From NCBI GenBank assembly GCA_029260795.1, contig JAJDCO010000134.1:1-64000 (forward strand): 64,000 nucleotides of DNA. The letters are read 5' to 3'. Shown here one piece after another: positions 51,184-58,845 of the stretch. A program made the position numbers and the translations under genes. The stretch is from Planctomycetota bacterium (GTDB taxonomy: Bacteria; Planctomycetota; OFTM77). Positions within the stretch are counted from its first letter, which is position 1. Each line of letters begins with the position of its first letter. The notes under the pieces are model-generated. The model was not told where the DNA came from. It was given only the letters and a program-made list of their open reading frames with translations, and did no database searches.

Positions 51184-52050
51184 ATGGCGGACAAGAAGCT
51201 CGGTCGAGGTTTGAACTTTCTGATCTCCAACCCACTCGAGCAGCAGGGTGAGGAGATCGTCCAGATCGAGCTCGATCAGATCCGCCCCAATCCTTTCCAG
51301 CCTCGTCAGGTGTTCGACGCCGGGGCTCTCGAGGATCTGATGAACTCGATCCGCGAGCACGGAATCCTCCAGCCGATCCTCGTGAGGCGCAGTCCAGGAG
51401 GAGACTTCGAGATCATCGCTGGAGAGCGGCGTTTTCGGGCCTGCCAAGGCCTTGGCCGCGCAGCGGTGCCGGCCATCGTCCAGGACTTCTCGGACGACCA
51501 GATGCTCGAGATCGCGCTGGTCGAGAACGTTCAGCGAGAAGACTTGAGCCCGATCGAGAAGGCGTACGCATATCGACAGATGATCGACACCTTGGGTGTG
51601 ACTCAGGAACAGGCTGCTGAGCGAGTCGGCAAGAAGCGTTCGAGCGTCGCGAACTACATTCGACTTTTGGATCTTCCTTCCGAGATTCAAGACAGCCTCG
51701 CGTCTCGCGAGCTGACGATGGGGCACGCCCGGGCACTCCTGAGCGTGAAGGATCAAGCTGAACAGAAGCAGCTGTTTGATCAGATTCGAAGCGACGGCCT
51801 CTCGGTTCGGGATGTCGAGCAGATCAGCTCCAGCACGGAGCAGCGTCGGGCAGTCACGGGTGATGGCAGCCGCTCCGTCTCCAGCCGGGAAAAGATTCAG
51901 CAAGCGCATCTCAAGGAGATCACGGCTTACCTCCGTGAGCGCTTCGGGACCAAGGTCCAGATCCAAACGGGACCAGGTCAGCGAGGTCGGATCGTCCTCG
52001 AATTCTATTCCATCGACGACTTCGAGCGCCTCTACGACCTTCTGAAGTAG
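51184..52050 (+). CDS. parB: Chromosome-partitioning protein ParB
   Basis: A 288-residue ParB/Spo0J protein. It has the CTP-binding motif GERRFRA, the ENVQREDLSPIEKA motif, a helix-turn-helix (TQEQAAERVGKKRSSVANYIRLL) and a C-terminal dimerisation domain (RIVLEFYSIDDFERLYDLL). It loads on parS and spreads as a CTP-gated clamp. Among ATGs at 51112, 51178 and 51184 I chose 51184 because GGGGAG lies 8 nt before it and the first candidate is inside a terminator. Two parS sites lie 1.0 kb downstream. Confidence 0.96.
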   Translation: MADKKLGRGLNFLISNPLEQQGEEIVQIELDQIRPNPFQPRQVFDAGALEDLMNSIREHGILQPILVRRSPGGDFEIIAGERRFRACQGLGRAAVPAIVQDFSDDQMLEIALVENVQREDLSPIEKAYAYRQMIDTLGVTQEQAAERVGKKRSSVANYIRLLDLPSEIQDSLASRELTMGHARALLSVKDQAEQKQLFDQIRSDGLSVRDVEQISSSTEQRRAVTGDGSRSVSSREKIQQAHLKEITAYLRERFGTKVQIQTGPGQRGRIVLEFYSIDDFERLYDLLK

Positions 52051-52061
52051 AGGAGATCGAT

Positions 52062-52337
52062 ATGGGCTCCCACCGTGCCCACGTTTGGTACTCCGGCCGA
52101 GTTCAAGGAGTCGGATTCCGCTGGCGAACGCACGAGATTATCCTGCCTTCCGGGCTAACAGGATTCGTTCGCAACTTACCAGACGGGCAGGTCGAGCTCG
52201 TTCTCGATGGTTCGCAGGACGAGATCCGGGCCATGCTCGACCGCCTCGAGCTCGACCTCGAGAGCTTCATTCACGGGCGACGGATTGAGTGGACCGAGGC
52301 GAAGCCTCGTCATTCGTCCTTCGTGATCCGGCGCTGA
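52062..52337 (+). CDS. Acylphosphatase
   Basis: A 91-residue acylphosphatase. The catalytic arginine and its loop are in GRVQGVGFRWRT, and the asparagine in FVRNLPDG; both are required for cleavage of carboxyl-phosphate bonds. The ATG at 52062 has an AGGAG site and lies 11 nt after parB. Cytoplasmic, complete. Confidence 0.95.
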   Translation: MGSHRAHVWYSGRVQGVGFRWRTHEIILPSGLTGFVRNLPDGQVELVLDGSQDEIRAMLDRLELDLESFIHGRRIEWTEAKPRHSSFVIRR

Positions 52338-52340
52338 GTC

Positions 52341-53054
52341 GTGTGGCGGCGCTTCGCCACGCTCTCTTCGATCCATCTTCGAGGCGATCTCCGACAGGTC
52401 GTCGGCCCAGTCTTCGTCGCCGCATTCCTCTGCTTGACGCTCATCTGTCCGCCTCTCGTGCTGTTTGAGTTCGGGCGAGCTGGCGACCTGAGATTCGAGG
52501 GGGTCCTGTCGACCTTATGGCTGGCGTCCCTAGTTCTACCGATCCTCCTCGACCGACGAGAGATTATCACTCCCGAGGCGTGGCATGTTCTCCTGAGCCG
52601 CGAACGATCTGGCTGGCTCTTGGCGCTCTCCCGTTGGGCAAGCCTCGCCATTGCCAGCTTCCTTTTCCTCGCCCCTCTCCTCGTGACGGCGTTGGTACTG
52701 CTGCCAGCAATAGAAGAGCGGGGCGAGTCCGCGGCGACTTGGAGAGCAATCGACCTGGTTGGGGTCTGGGCACTGCACACCATCCTGGCAACCGCAATCT
52801 CGGTTGCAGTCTCGAACGCGAAGTCGGGACCGGCGCTCTATGCGGCGATTGTCGTGTTCTCCTACCTTCAACCTGCACTAGGGCACGAAGGTCTTTGGTC
52901 GTTGATGCCGGACTTCGCGAAGCTCTCCCCCCTGACAGAGGGCAGCGACAGCTCAGGACTGAATGGGGGGCTCATCACCAGTCGCGTGCTGCTCTGGTGC
53001 CTCCTGGCGATCTCCGTTCGAAGTGCTTCACTCAGACCGAGGCGCGCGGAGTGA
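52341..53054 (+). CDS. Membrane protein, possibly ABC-2-type permease-like
   Basis: A 237-residue protein with five to six predicted helices (VGPVFVAAFLCLTLICPPLV, STLWLASLVLPILL, ASLAIASFLFLAPLLVTALV, VGVWALHTILATAISV, LYAAIVVFSYLQPAL). The overall topology and length recall ABC-2-type permeases but no partner ATPase is adjacent. GTG start 3 nt after the acylphosphatase stop, so coupled. It ends 5 nt before the first parS site. Confidence 0.7.
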   Translation: MWRRFATLSSIHLRGDLRQVVGPVFVAAFLCLTLICPPLVLFEFGRAGDLRFEGVLSTLWLASLVLPILLDRREIITPEAWHVLLSRERSGWLLALSRWASLAIASFLFLAPLLVTALVLLPAIEERGESAATWRAIDLVGVWALHTILATAISVAVSNAKSGPALYAAIVVFSYLQPALGHEGLWSLMPDFAKLSPLTEGSDSSGLNGGLITSRVLLWCLLAISVRSASLRPRRAE

Positions 53055-53059
53055 GTGAA

Positions 53060-53075
53060 TGTTCCACGTGGAACA
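53060..53075. promoter_or_regulatory. parS site 1
   Basis: TGTTCCACGTGGAACA is a perfect 16-bp palindrome and matches the parS consensus form TGTTNCACGTGNAACA. It sits in the 88-bp gap between two converging genes, 1.0 kb downstream of parB. Confidence 0.93.
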
Positions 53076-53119
53076 CGGACTCCGCGACGAGACTCCGGGG
53101 CTCGAAGTTCAACCGGAAA

Positions 53120-53135
53120 AGTTCCACGTGGAACA
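53120..53135. promoter_or_regulatory. parS site 2
   Basis: AGTTCCACGTGGAACA matches the same parS form in 15 of 16 positions (A instead of T first). It lies exactly 60 bp downstream of site 1, in the same orientation and within the same intergenic gap. Confidence 0.9.
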
Positions 53136-53142
53136 CGGGCGA

Positions 53143-54441
53143 TCAGCCGAGATAACCGAGCTGGTCTGGGAGTGGATCCTCCCCTTCACCGAGATCGGCA
53201 TCGAACAGAGCGCGAAGATCGCCGAGGGGCTTTTCGTCACCGCGAAAACGGATGATCCGGGCGTCTGCGTGATTGCCCATCAGCATCATCACCTGGAGGA
53301 TCGAGTTCGCCTCGCACGACTCCCCATCGATCTCCATCTCGACCGGTGAACCGTAGTGATTGACGATCGCGACGATTCGATGTGCCGGACGCACGTGAAC
53401 CCAGAGCCCGGTTGGCACCTTGAGGTCATAGCGCACGTCCTTCGTGAACTGCGGGATGATCCTCTCGGCCACCTCTCGCCCTCGTCTCGAGTACTCTGTA
53501 GCGAACACCAAGACCAAGTTGTGGATCCGTTCCAGAATCTGTGCCTCGGTCACGATCTTGGCGAGTCGATCCTGATTCGCGGTCCCCCGAATGTCGCTTT
53601 CATGACGCTCGTGGAAGTGGACGAGGTTCGTGCCGGCCTCGAGGAGGTGAAGAACGATCGACGCGTGTCCTCGCAGCTCTCGTAGGTCTGGGCAGTCCTT
53701 CTCGAGGCCAGTGCCTCGGATGTAGGTATCATACTTCGCTTGGAGTCCGTGAATGATGGCCTCGAGCCTCCGGGCTGTCTCCTCGTCGTATCGCTCGCGG
53801 ACCGTCTTTCGAATCGCGCCCTCGTCGTCCAAGGGTGTCGATACCCTCACCTTCGAAATCTCCTCCTGTCCGAATCGGAACCTAGAGGCCACCTCGATGA
53901 TTCGTTGCTCTTCATTATCGACCTCGTCGAGCTCGTCGAGGTTCTGCGGAAGGACGATCTTGCCTGGATTCGTTCCCGGAATGGCCTTCGTCAGGTCTTT
54001 GGCCTCTCCGGAGCAGCCCAGGCGGGTGGTCTCGACAGCGCACGCCGACAGAATCGACTCCAAGGCGCCTTGGAGATAGCTGCGCGTTCGATCGAGCTCA
54101 CGGCGGAGGTCATCGTGGCTCGCATCCGAGCTGTCGCGGAGGTAGCCCGAGAATCTCGACTCGAGATGCTCGAGAGAAAAGAGGCCCTTCGAGACCCATC
54201 GCACCGATGCGACGAGCTTTCCGAGAAACGAGTAGGTCCGGTTCGACCGTGCTCCAAACTCATCGAGGAAGCTCTCGACCTCATGGGCTCGCTCACTCAA
54301 GAAGTTCAAAAACTGCCGGAATCGCTCGCTACCTTTCATCTCACCGTAAAGACGGGCTGCCGCGCTGAGCTCCGACATCGAAGGCTTCAAGATGCCGACA
54401 AACTCCTCCTCCGAGATGATCCGTCGAAGTGAGTCTTCCAT
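53143..54441 (-). CDS. Long helical protein with C-terminal HPr-like phosphocarrier domain
   Basis: A 432-residue cytoplasmic protein. Residues 1-335 are helical and charged with no membrane segment and no domain that I recognise. Residues 336-432 align to HPr of the phosphotransferase system: VPTGLWVHVRPA with His349 at the phospho-histidine position (HPr His15), and ANSILQVMMLMG with Ser380 at the regulatory serine (HPr Ser46). The spacing of 31 residues equals that of HPr. A 2-residue insertion precedes the histidine. No enzyme I, enzyme II or HPr kinase is in the window. Its 3' end lies 7 bp from parS site 2, across from parB. It may sense carbon or energy status. Confidence 0.8.
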   Translation of the reverse strand: MEDSLRRIISEEEFVGILKPSMSELSAAARLYGEMKGSERFRQFLNFLSERAHEVESFLDEFGARSNRTYSFLGKLVASVRWVSKGLFSLEHLESRFSGYLRDSSDASHDDLRRELDRTRSYLQGALESILSACAVETTRLGCSGEAKDLTKAIPGTNPGKIVLPQNLDELDEVDNEEQRIIEVASRFRFGQEEISKVRVSTPLDDEGAIRKTVRERYDEETARRLEAIIHGLQAKYDTYIRGTGLEKDCPDLRELRGHASIVLHLLEAGTNLVHFHERHESDIRGTANQDRLAKIVTEAQILERIHNLVLVFATEYSRRGREVAERIIPQFTKDVRYDLKVPTGLWVHVRPAHRIVAIVNHYGSPVEMEIDGESCEANSILQVMMLMGNHADARIIRFRGDEKPLGDLRALFDADLGEGEDPLPDQLGYLG

Positions 54442-54648
54442 CGAACACCCCCTAAAGCCCGAGCAACATTACTAGTTACGGATTATTCCCTCGCAAACCT
54501 ATCAGAACGGGCTCCGCAAAGTCAAGCAGACGGGCCCCCACGGAAGACGACCGAGAGCTCGGCCTTCTCGGCAGAGGCCGGCCCCTCTAGAATGCGGTCC
54601 CTAACCCCCGCCGTCCGTGCATGCCGCGATGGAGGACTTCTGGAAGCC

Positions 54649-56052
54649 ATGCTCTCCGACCGTGTCGATACTTGGACTCTGGGCCTCCGTCTCGGCGAGG
54701 CCCTGTGCGTCATGCTCTCGGCCGCGATCGCCTACGGCATTCGCTTTCACATCGGATGGTTTCCAACCCCGAAGGGAATCCCACCTTTCTCGTGGTATGC
54801 CGTCGGCTCGGTGGTCGCCATCGGATACCAACAAGCCCTCTTTCAGAGTCGACGTTGGTACGCGCCCCGCAGCTTGAGGCGCCCACCACCTTGGTGGACA
54901 TGGCTCTTCGCGTCGGGTGCCCTCGGCCTTCTGTTCGCCGCGAGCACTTTCTTTCTACGCGCTTTCGAATTCTCGCGCGGCTTCCTCCTGCTGTGGATCT
55001 GCGTTCTCGGGGCGATCCTCTTATCCCTCCGATTGAGCGTTCAGAGAGCCTTTGGACGCGCCGCAAGAGAAGTCGAGCGAGTCTTGATGGTCGGCGATGC
55101 GTTGGCTTGTCGCCGACTCGAGCCACGGTTACGCCAGGTTTCGATTCAACCCTTCGAGGTAGTCGGGCGCGCCTCGGACTCGGACCAGACACCGTCCACT
55201 GCCCTCGGAAGCCTCGAGGACATTCCTGCTCTCGTAGCTTCTCACCAAGTGCAGCGAGTCGTCGTCGCGACCGCCGGCTTGACCGATCGAGCCACACGGC
55301 GCATCGTCCGATCTCTCGATGAGGAGCTCGTCGCCATCGACTTAGTGCTCGACCTCGACCGGCTGTCACCGGAGCCCTATCGTGTCGACATCGAAGATGG
55401 GATCGGCCGTATCGTTCTCCAGGGTCCGCCACTCTCGGGAGCCGCGTTGCTGACGAAGCGGGCCGTGGACCTGTTCGGGGCCAGCTTGGGCTTGCTGTTG
55501 TCTGCTCCGATCATGGCGATTGTCACCTTGGCGATTCGCCTCTCCTCTCCTGGACCGATTCTCTACCGTCAGGAGCGAATCAGTCTCGATGGACGCCGAT
55601 TCCAAATCGTCAAGTTTCGAACGATGCGAGTCGATGCCGAACGGGATTCCGGGCCGGTCTTCGCAGAGTCCGTCGACCCTCGGGCCTATCCGCTGGGTCG
55701 ATTCCTTCGCCGGTGGTCATTCGACGAGCTTCCACAGCTATGGAACGTCCTGCGAGGTGACATGAGCCTCGTCGGTCCGCGACCCGAGCGGCCGCATTTC
55801 GTCGAGAGCTTCCGAAGACGACTCCCTCGTTATGCGCAACGCCACTGGCTCCGCTCGGGACTCACGGGCTGGGCTCAAGTGAACGGTTTGCGAGGTCAAA
55901 GCTCGATTCGAAAACGCCTTCAGTACGACCTCTACTATCTTCGTCACTGGTCTCTGTGGTTCGACCTCCGGATCTTGCTCATGACCCTCACTCACGGCGT
56001 GCATGATCGAGAAAACGGACCTGAGTCTCGGCGTCATTTCGGTCGTTCTTGA
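54649..56052 (+). CDS. Polyprenyl glycosylphosphotransferase for exopolysaccharide
   Basis: A 467-residue membrane protein of the WcaJ/PglC-like sugar transferase group, which moves a hexose-1-phosphate onto undecaprenyl phosphate. Four N-terminal helices, a central CoA-binding-like domain (ERVLMVGDA) and a C-terminal catalytic domain with KRAVDLFGASLGLLLSAP, VKFRTMRVDAE, RRWSFDELPQLWNVLRGDMS and GLTGWAQVNGLRG. A TAGAAT -10-like element at 54588-54593 covers the upstream ATG at 54592, so transcription starts after it and the ATG at 54649 is the better start. It probably uses products of ugd-linked sugar metabolism. Confidence 0.9.
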   Translation: MLSDRVDTWTLGLRLGEALCVMLSAAIAYGIRFHIGWFPTPKGIPPFSWYAVGSVVAIGYQQALFQSRRWYAPRSLRRPPPWWTWLFASGALGLLFAASTFFLRAFEFSRGFLLLWICVLGAILLSLRLSVQRAFGRAAREVERVLMVGDALACRRLEPRLRQVSIQPFEVVGRASDSDQTPSTALGSLEDIPALVASHQVQRVVVATAGLTDRATRRIVRSLDEELVAIDLVLDLDRLSPEPYRVDIEDGIGRIVLQGPPLSGAALLTKRAVDLFGASLGLLLSAPIMAIVTLAIRLSSPGPILYRQERISLDGRRFQIVKFRTMRVDAERDSGPVFAESVDPRAYPLGRFLRRWSFDELPQLWNVLRGDMSLVGPRPERPHFVESFRRRLPRYAQRHWLRSGLTGWAQVNGLRGQSSIRKRLQYDLYYLRHWSLWFDLRILLMTLTHGVHDRENGPESRRHFGRS

Positions 56053-56138
56053 GGCGATTCAAGTCGCTGGGCTCCTCTCGCCGATGCAGGGGAGTGTCTG
56101 CAGATTGAATGAAACGCCGGTGGGAGGGATCGCGACGC

Positions 56139-56975
56139 ATGGCATCACGGAAACCGTTCCAAGAACGGGACCTGGAAACGTATCTCCGCGAGATCAACCG
56201 CATCGATCTCTTGACCGCCGACGAGGAGAAGTCTCTGGCGCGTCGAGTTCAGAAAGGTGACGAGGCTGCTCGGGAGCAGATGATCCAGGCCAACCTGCGC
56301 CTCGTCGTGAGCATCGCGAAGAGCTACGTCAATCGCGGGCTCCCTTTCTTGGATCTCATCGAGGAGGGCAACCTCGGTCTCCTCAAGTCCGTGGAGCGTT
56401 TCGATCCGGGCCGGGACAATCGTTTCAGCACCTACGCCACATGGTGGATCAAGCAGTCGATCCGCCGAGCCTTGATCAACACGGTCAAAACGGTGCGCAT
56501 CCCGTCATACATGGTCGAGATCATCTCGAAGTGGAAAAGCACGGCACTCGACCTCCAGTACAAGCTCGGCCGGACCCCGACCGTCAACGAGGTCGCGAAC
56601 GAGCTAAACATCCCGGCCGAGAATCTCGGAATCATCAAGCGAGCCATCCGAACTTCGGCCTCGACCAGTCAAGCAATCAGCCTCGACGTGATGAGGTCGA
56701 TGTCCGACGTGATCGAAGATCACAAGAACAAGAAGCCCGATGAGGCCCTCTTCGATGCCTGGGAACTCCGCACGATCGAGCAGCTGCTCGATGCTATCGA
56801 CGAGAGAGAAGCCAAGATCTTGCGCCTCCGCTATGGGCTCGATGGGAAGAAGCCCTGTACGCTCAAGGAGATTGGTGAGCAGATCAATCTCACCCGCGAG
56901 CGCGTCCGGCAGATCGAGAACGAAGCCCTGCGGAAGCTGAACGCAATCCTGAATCGCCAGGAAAAAGGCTACTAA
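56139..56975 (+). CDS. RpoD-family sigma factor, primary-type
   Basis: A 278-residue sigma-70 group 1/2 factor. It lacks the long 1.1 region and starts with region 1.2 (ETYLREINRIDLLTADEE). Region 2 has FLDLIEEGNLGLLKSVERFDP and FSTYATWWIKQSIRRAL; region 3 KRAIRTSAST; region 4 TLKEIGEQINLTRERVRQIE. The ATG at 56139 has GGGAGGG upstream. The length resembles group 2 (RpoS/SigB-like or planctomycetal SigA-related) factors. It converges with pyrF, overlapping by 4 nt. Confidence 0.93.
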   Translation: MASRKPFQERDLETYLREINRIDLLTADEEKSLARRVQKGDEAAREQMIQANLRLVVSIAKSYVNRGLPFLDLIEEGNLGLLKSVERFDPGRDNRFSTYATWWIKQSIRRALINTVKTVRIPSYMVEIISKWKSTALDLQYKLGRTPTVNEVANELNIPAENLGIIKRAIRTSASTSQAISLDVMRSMSDVIEDHKNKKPDEALFDAWELRTIEQLLDAIDEREAKILRLRYGLDGKKPCTLKEIGEQINLTRERVRQIENEALRKLNAILNRQEKGY

Positions 56976-57919
56976 CCGCGCCGCCGACGCTCCCGAACTC
57001 TCCACAACTCTTTACGCATCGCTCGCGCAGCCTCGCGTGCTGCCGTCCGCCAGTCGGTACCGACTGGCGCGGAACGGTATGCGAATGCAATCGACCGGGA
57101 TGCGCTGACCCACGCGCCCAGGCCCCGGTCATCGAGACCGGCCTCGACCGCTGCGATTCCGCCTCCCTGCGCTCCGTAGCCCGGCAATAGAAAGGGCACA
57201 CTCGGGAGTCGGGAACGAAGAGCAGACAAGCTCTTCGGGAAGGTAGCTCCCACGACGGCACCAACTGAGCTGTAGCCGTGGGCTCCCAAGGACTCACGAC
57301 CCCACTCGGCGACCAGGTCTCCCACGCGCTGGTAGAGGAGGGTGCCCTCCCGGTCGCACTCCAGCTCCTGCAGCTCTGCAGAGGACGGATTGCTCGTCCG
57401 TACCAGAATGAAGAGCCCGTGGGCCCGCTCTTGAGCCCGCGCCAGGAATGGCCGGATTCCGTCGCTGCCCAGGTAAGGATTGATCGTGAGTGCATCGAGC
57501 TCGATCCGCTTGAGCGGTTGCTCCGAGAACGTGCCGCCGCCGAGCCAGGCGGACGCGTAGGCCTCGGCAGTCGATCCGATGTCTCCTCGCTTGAGATCGC
57601 CAATCACGAGCAGGCCAAGTGAGCGGGCTCGGTGAACAACCTCCTCGAACACAGCGATGCCGGCCGATCCAAGAAGCTCGAAGAAGGCGATCTGGGGCTT
57701 GACGGCAACGACCTCGGGCTCGACGGCCTCGAGTATCTCAAAGCAAAAGCGGCGATAGGCTCGACAGGCCCGCTCGATAGCCGGAGCATCACTCGCCTCC
57801 TCGATCACGTCGGGCGGAAGCAGTGTCGGATGAGGATCCAAGCCGGCAATCACGATCGAGCGCTTGGCCACTTGCGCTTCGATCAGCTGGTCGACAAAGG
57901 GCATGGTGGAATCAGACAT
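56972..57919 (-). CDS. pyrF: Orotidine 5'-phosphate decarboxylase, type 2
   Basis: A 315-residue PyrF of the longer bacterial type, making UMP from OMP. Key segments are the AGLDPHPTLLPP start, the catalytic VIGDLKRGDIGSTAEAYA (Lys and Asp of the K-D-x-x-D-K centre), and the phosphate-binding LLPGYGAQGG. It overlaps the amidotransferase stop by 8 nt and so is probably cotranscribed with it. Confidence 0.95.
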   Translation of the reverse strand: MSDSTMPFVDQLIEAQVAKRSIVIAGLDPHPTLLPPDVIEEASDAPAIERACRAYRRFCFEILEAVEPEVVAVKPQIAFFELLGSAGIAVFEEVVHRARSLGLLVIGDLKRGDIGSTAEAYASAWLGGGTFSEQPLKRIELDALTINPYLGSDGIRPFLARAQERAHGLFILVRTSNPSSAELQELECDREGTLLYQRVGDLVAEWGRESLGAHGYSSVGAVVGATFPKSLSALRSRLPSVPFLLPGYGAQGGGIAAVEAGLDDRGLGAWVSASRSIAFAYRSAPVGTDWRTAAREAARAMRKELWRVRERRRRG

Positions 57920-58475
57920 GGAGGAAATTCTCGAGAAGGTGCAGGCCTTCGGCGGTCAGGAACGACTCCGGATGAAACTGAACACCTTCCACGGGCCAGT
58001 TGAGGTGGCGCAAGCCCATGATCTCACCCTCCTCGGTTCGAGCCGATATCTCGAGAGGATCACCCAAGGATGCTTCATCAACTATGAGTGAATGATACCG
58101 CGTGGCTACAAAAGGGTTGGTGAGACCCCGAAACAGGCGTTGATCATCATGTCGAATCAACGACGTTTTTCCATGCATGAGGCGAGGAGCCCGCACCACC
58201 CGACCACCGAACGCTTCGGCGATACACTGATGGCCCAGGCAGACTCCCAGCACAGGAATTTTGCCCGCAAAATGCCGGATGGCCTCGAGGCTGATGCCGG
58301 CTTGAGCCGGTGTCCCGGGTCCGGGTGAGATCACGAGCCGAGCCGGTCGCTGAGAAGCGATCTGGGAGACGTCGATACGATCGTTGCGGTAGACCTCGAT
58401 CGAGGCACCCAGCTGACCGAACGCCTGGACGAGGTTGTAGGTGAAGGAGTCGTAGTTATCGATCACGAGCAGCAT
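57912..58475 (-). CDS. Glutamine amidotransferase of anthranilate or aminodeoxychorismate synthase
   Basis: A 187-residue class I amidotransferase (TrpG/PabA type). The nucleophilic Cys is in GVCLGHQCIAEAFGG, and His/Glu are in QFHPESFLT. It opens with LLVIDNYDSFTYNLVQ, diagnostic for this group. It supplies ammonia for anthranilate and/or 4-amino-4-deoxychorismate. No synthase large subunit is nearby, so the choice between the tryptophan and folate roles is open; often one protein serves both. The ATG at 58475 has a GAGG site; an in-frame extension of 42 codons lacks family similarity. Confidence 0.93.
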   Translation of the reverse strand: MLLVIDNYDSFTYNLVQAFGQLGASIEVYRNDRIDVSQIASQRPARLVISPGPGTPAQAGISLEAIRHFAGKIPVLGVCLGHQCIAEAFGGRVVRAPRLMHGKTSLIRHDDQRLFRGLTNPFVATRYHSLIVDEASLGDPLEISARTEEGEIMGLRHLNWPVEGVQFHPESFLTAEGLHLLENFLHV

Positions 58476-58617
58476 GGTGATGCCTCGGAGGTTCGAAGTG
58501 AGGAGGCACGCTAATCCTTCGCTCGCCAGCGAGCAAGCGGCTTGCGCGCGACCCGGGTGGAACCTGCTCTCCGACGAAGCTCCGGCACCGACTTTTTCCA
58601 CCGCCTAAGGATGGCTG

Positions 58618-58638
58618 AAAAAGGCCGATACGCCGGCC
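58618..58638 (-). terminator. Leftward hairpin-T-run upstream of the amidotransferase gene
   Basis: On the minus strand GGCCG (58638-58634), loop GCGTAT, CGGCC (58627-58623), then TTTTT (58622-58618). An alternative longer pairing uses AGGCC at 58648-58644. It is 140 nt before the amidotransferase ATG, a position suited to attenuation. Confidence 0.45.
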
Positions 58639-58663
58639 GAGAAGGCCTATCGATCGAATGTTG

Positions 58664-58690
58664 TTGACAGTCGCTGAGAGGGGCAATAAC
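58664..58690 (+). promoter_or_regulatory. Promoter candidate for dnaA
   Basis: TTGACA at 58664-58669 (perfect -35) and AATAAC at 58685-58690 (four of six -10 matches) with a short 15-bp spacer. Leader to the ATG about 150 nt. Confidence 0.4.
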
Positions 58691-58845
58691 GTCGGCCCTT
58701 CGTGGTGGTTCTTGCTCACCTCACTTCCAGCCATCCCACACACGCCACATCTCCTCGAATCTTCCTCAGTGTCGAGTTCGGTCCCGACACCGAACTGAGG
58801 GACGGTCTGTCTTTATCGAGCATTGGGCTGTCTTGGGGGAACCCG

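Larger units (their letters stand above)
58476..58845. other. Divergent intergenic region upstream of dnaA
   Basis: 370 bp between the amidotransferase and dnaA starts, without any gene. It contains a leftward-oriented terminator-like hairpin (58618-58638), a TTGACA element for dnaA at 58664, and one weak DnaA-box-like sequence, TTTTCCACC (58594-58602, 7 of 9 matches). Confidence 0.6.
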
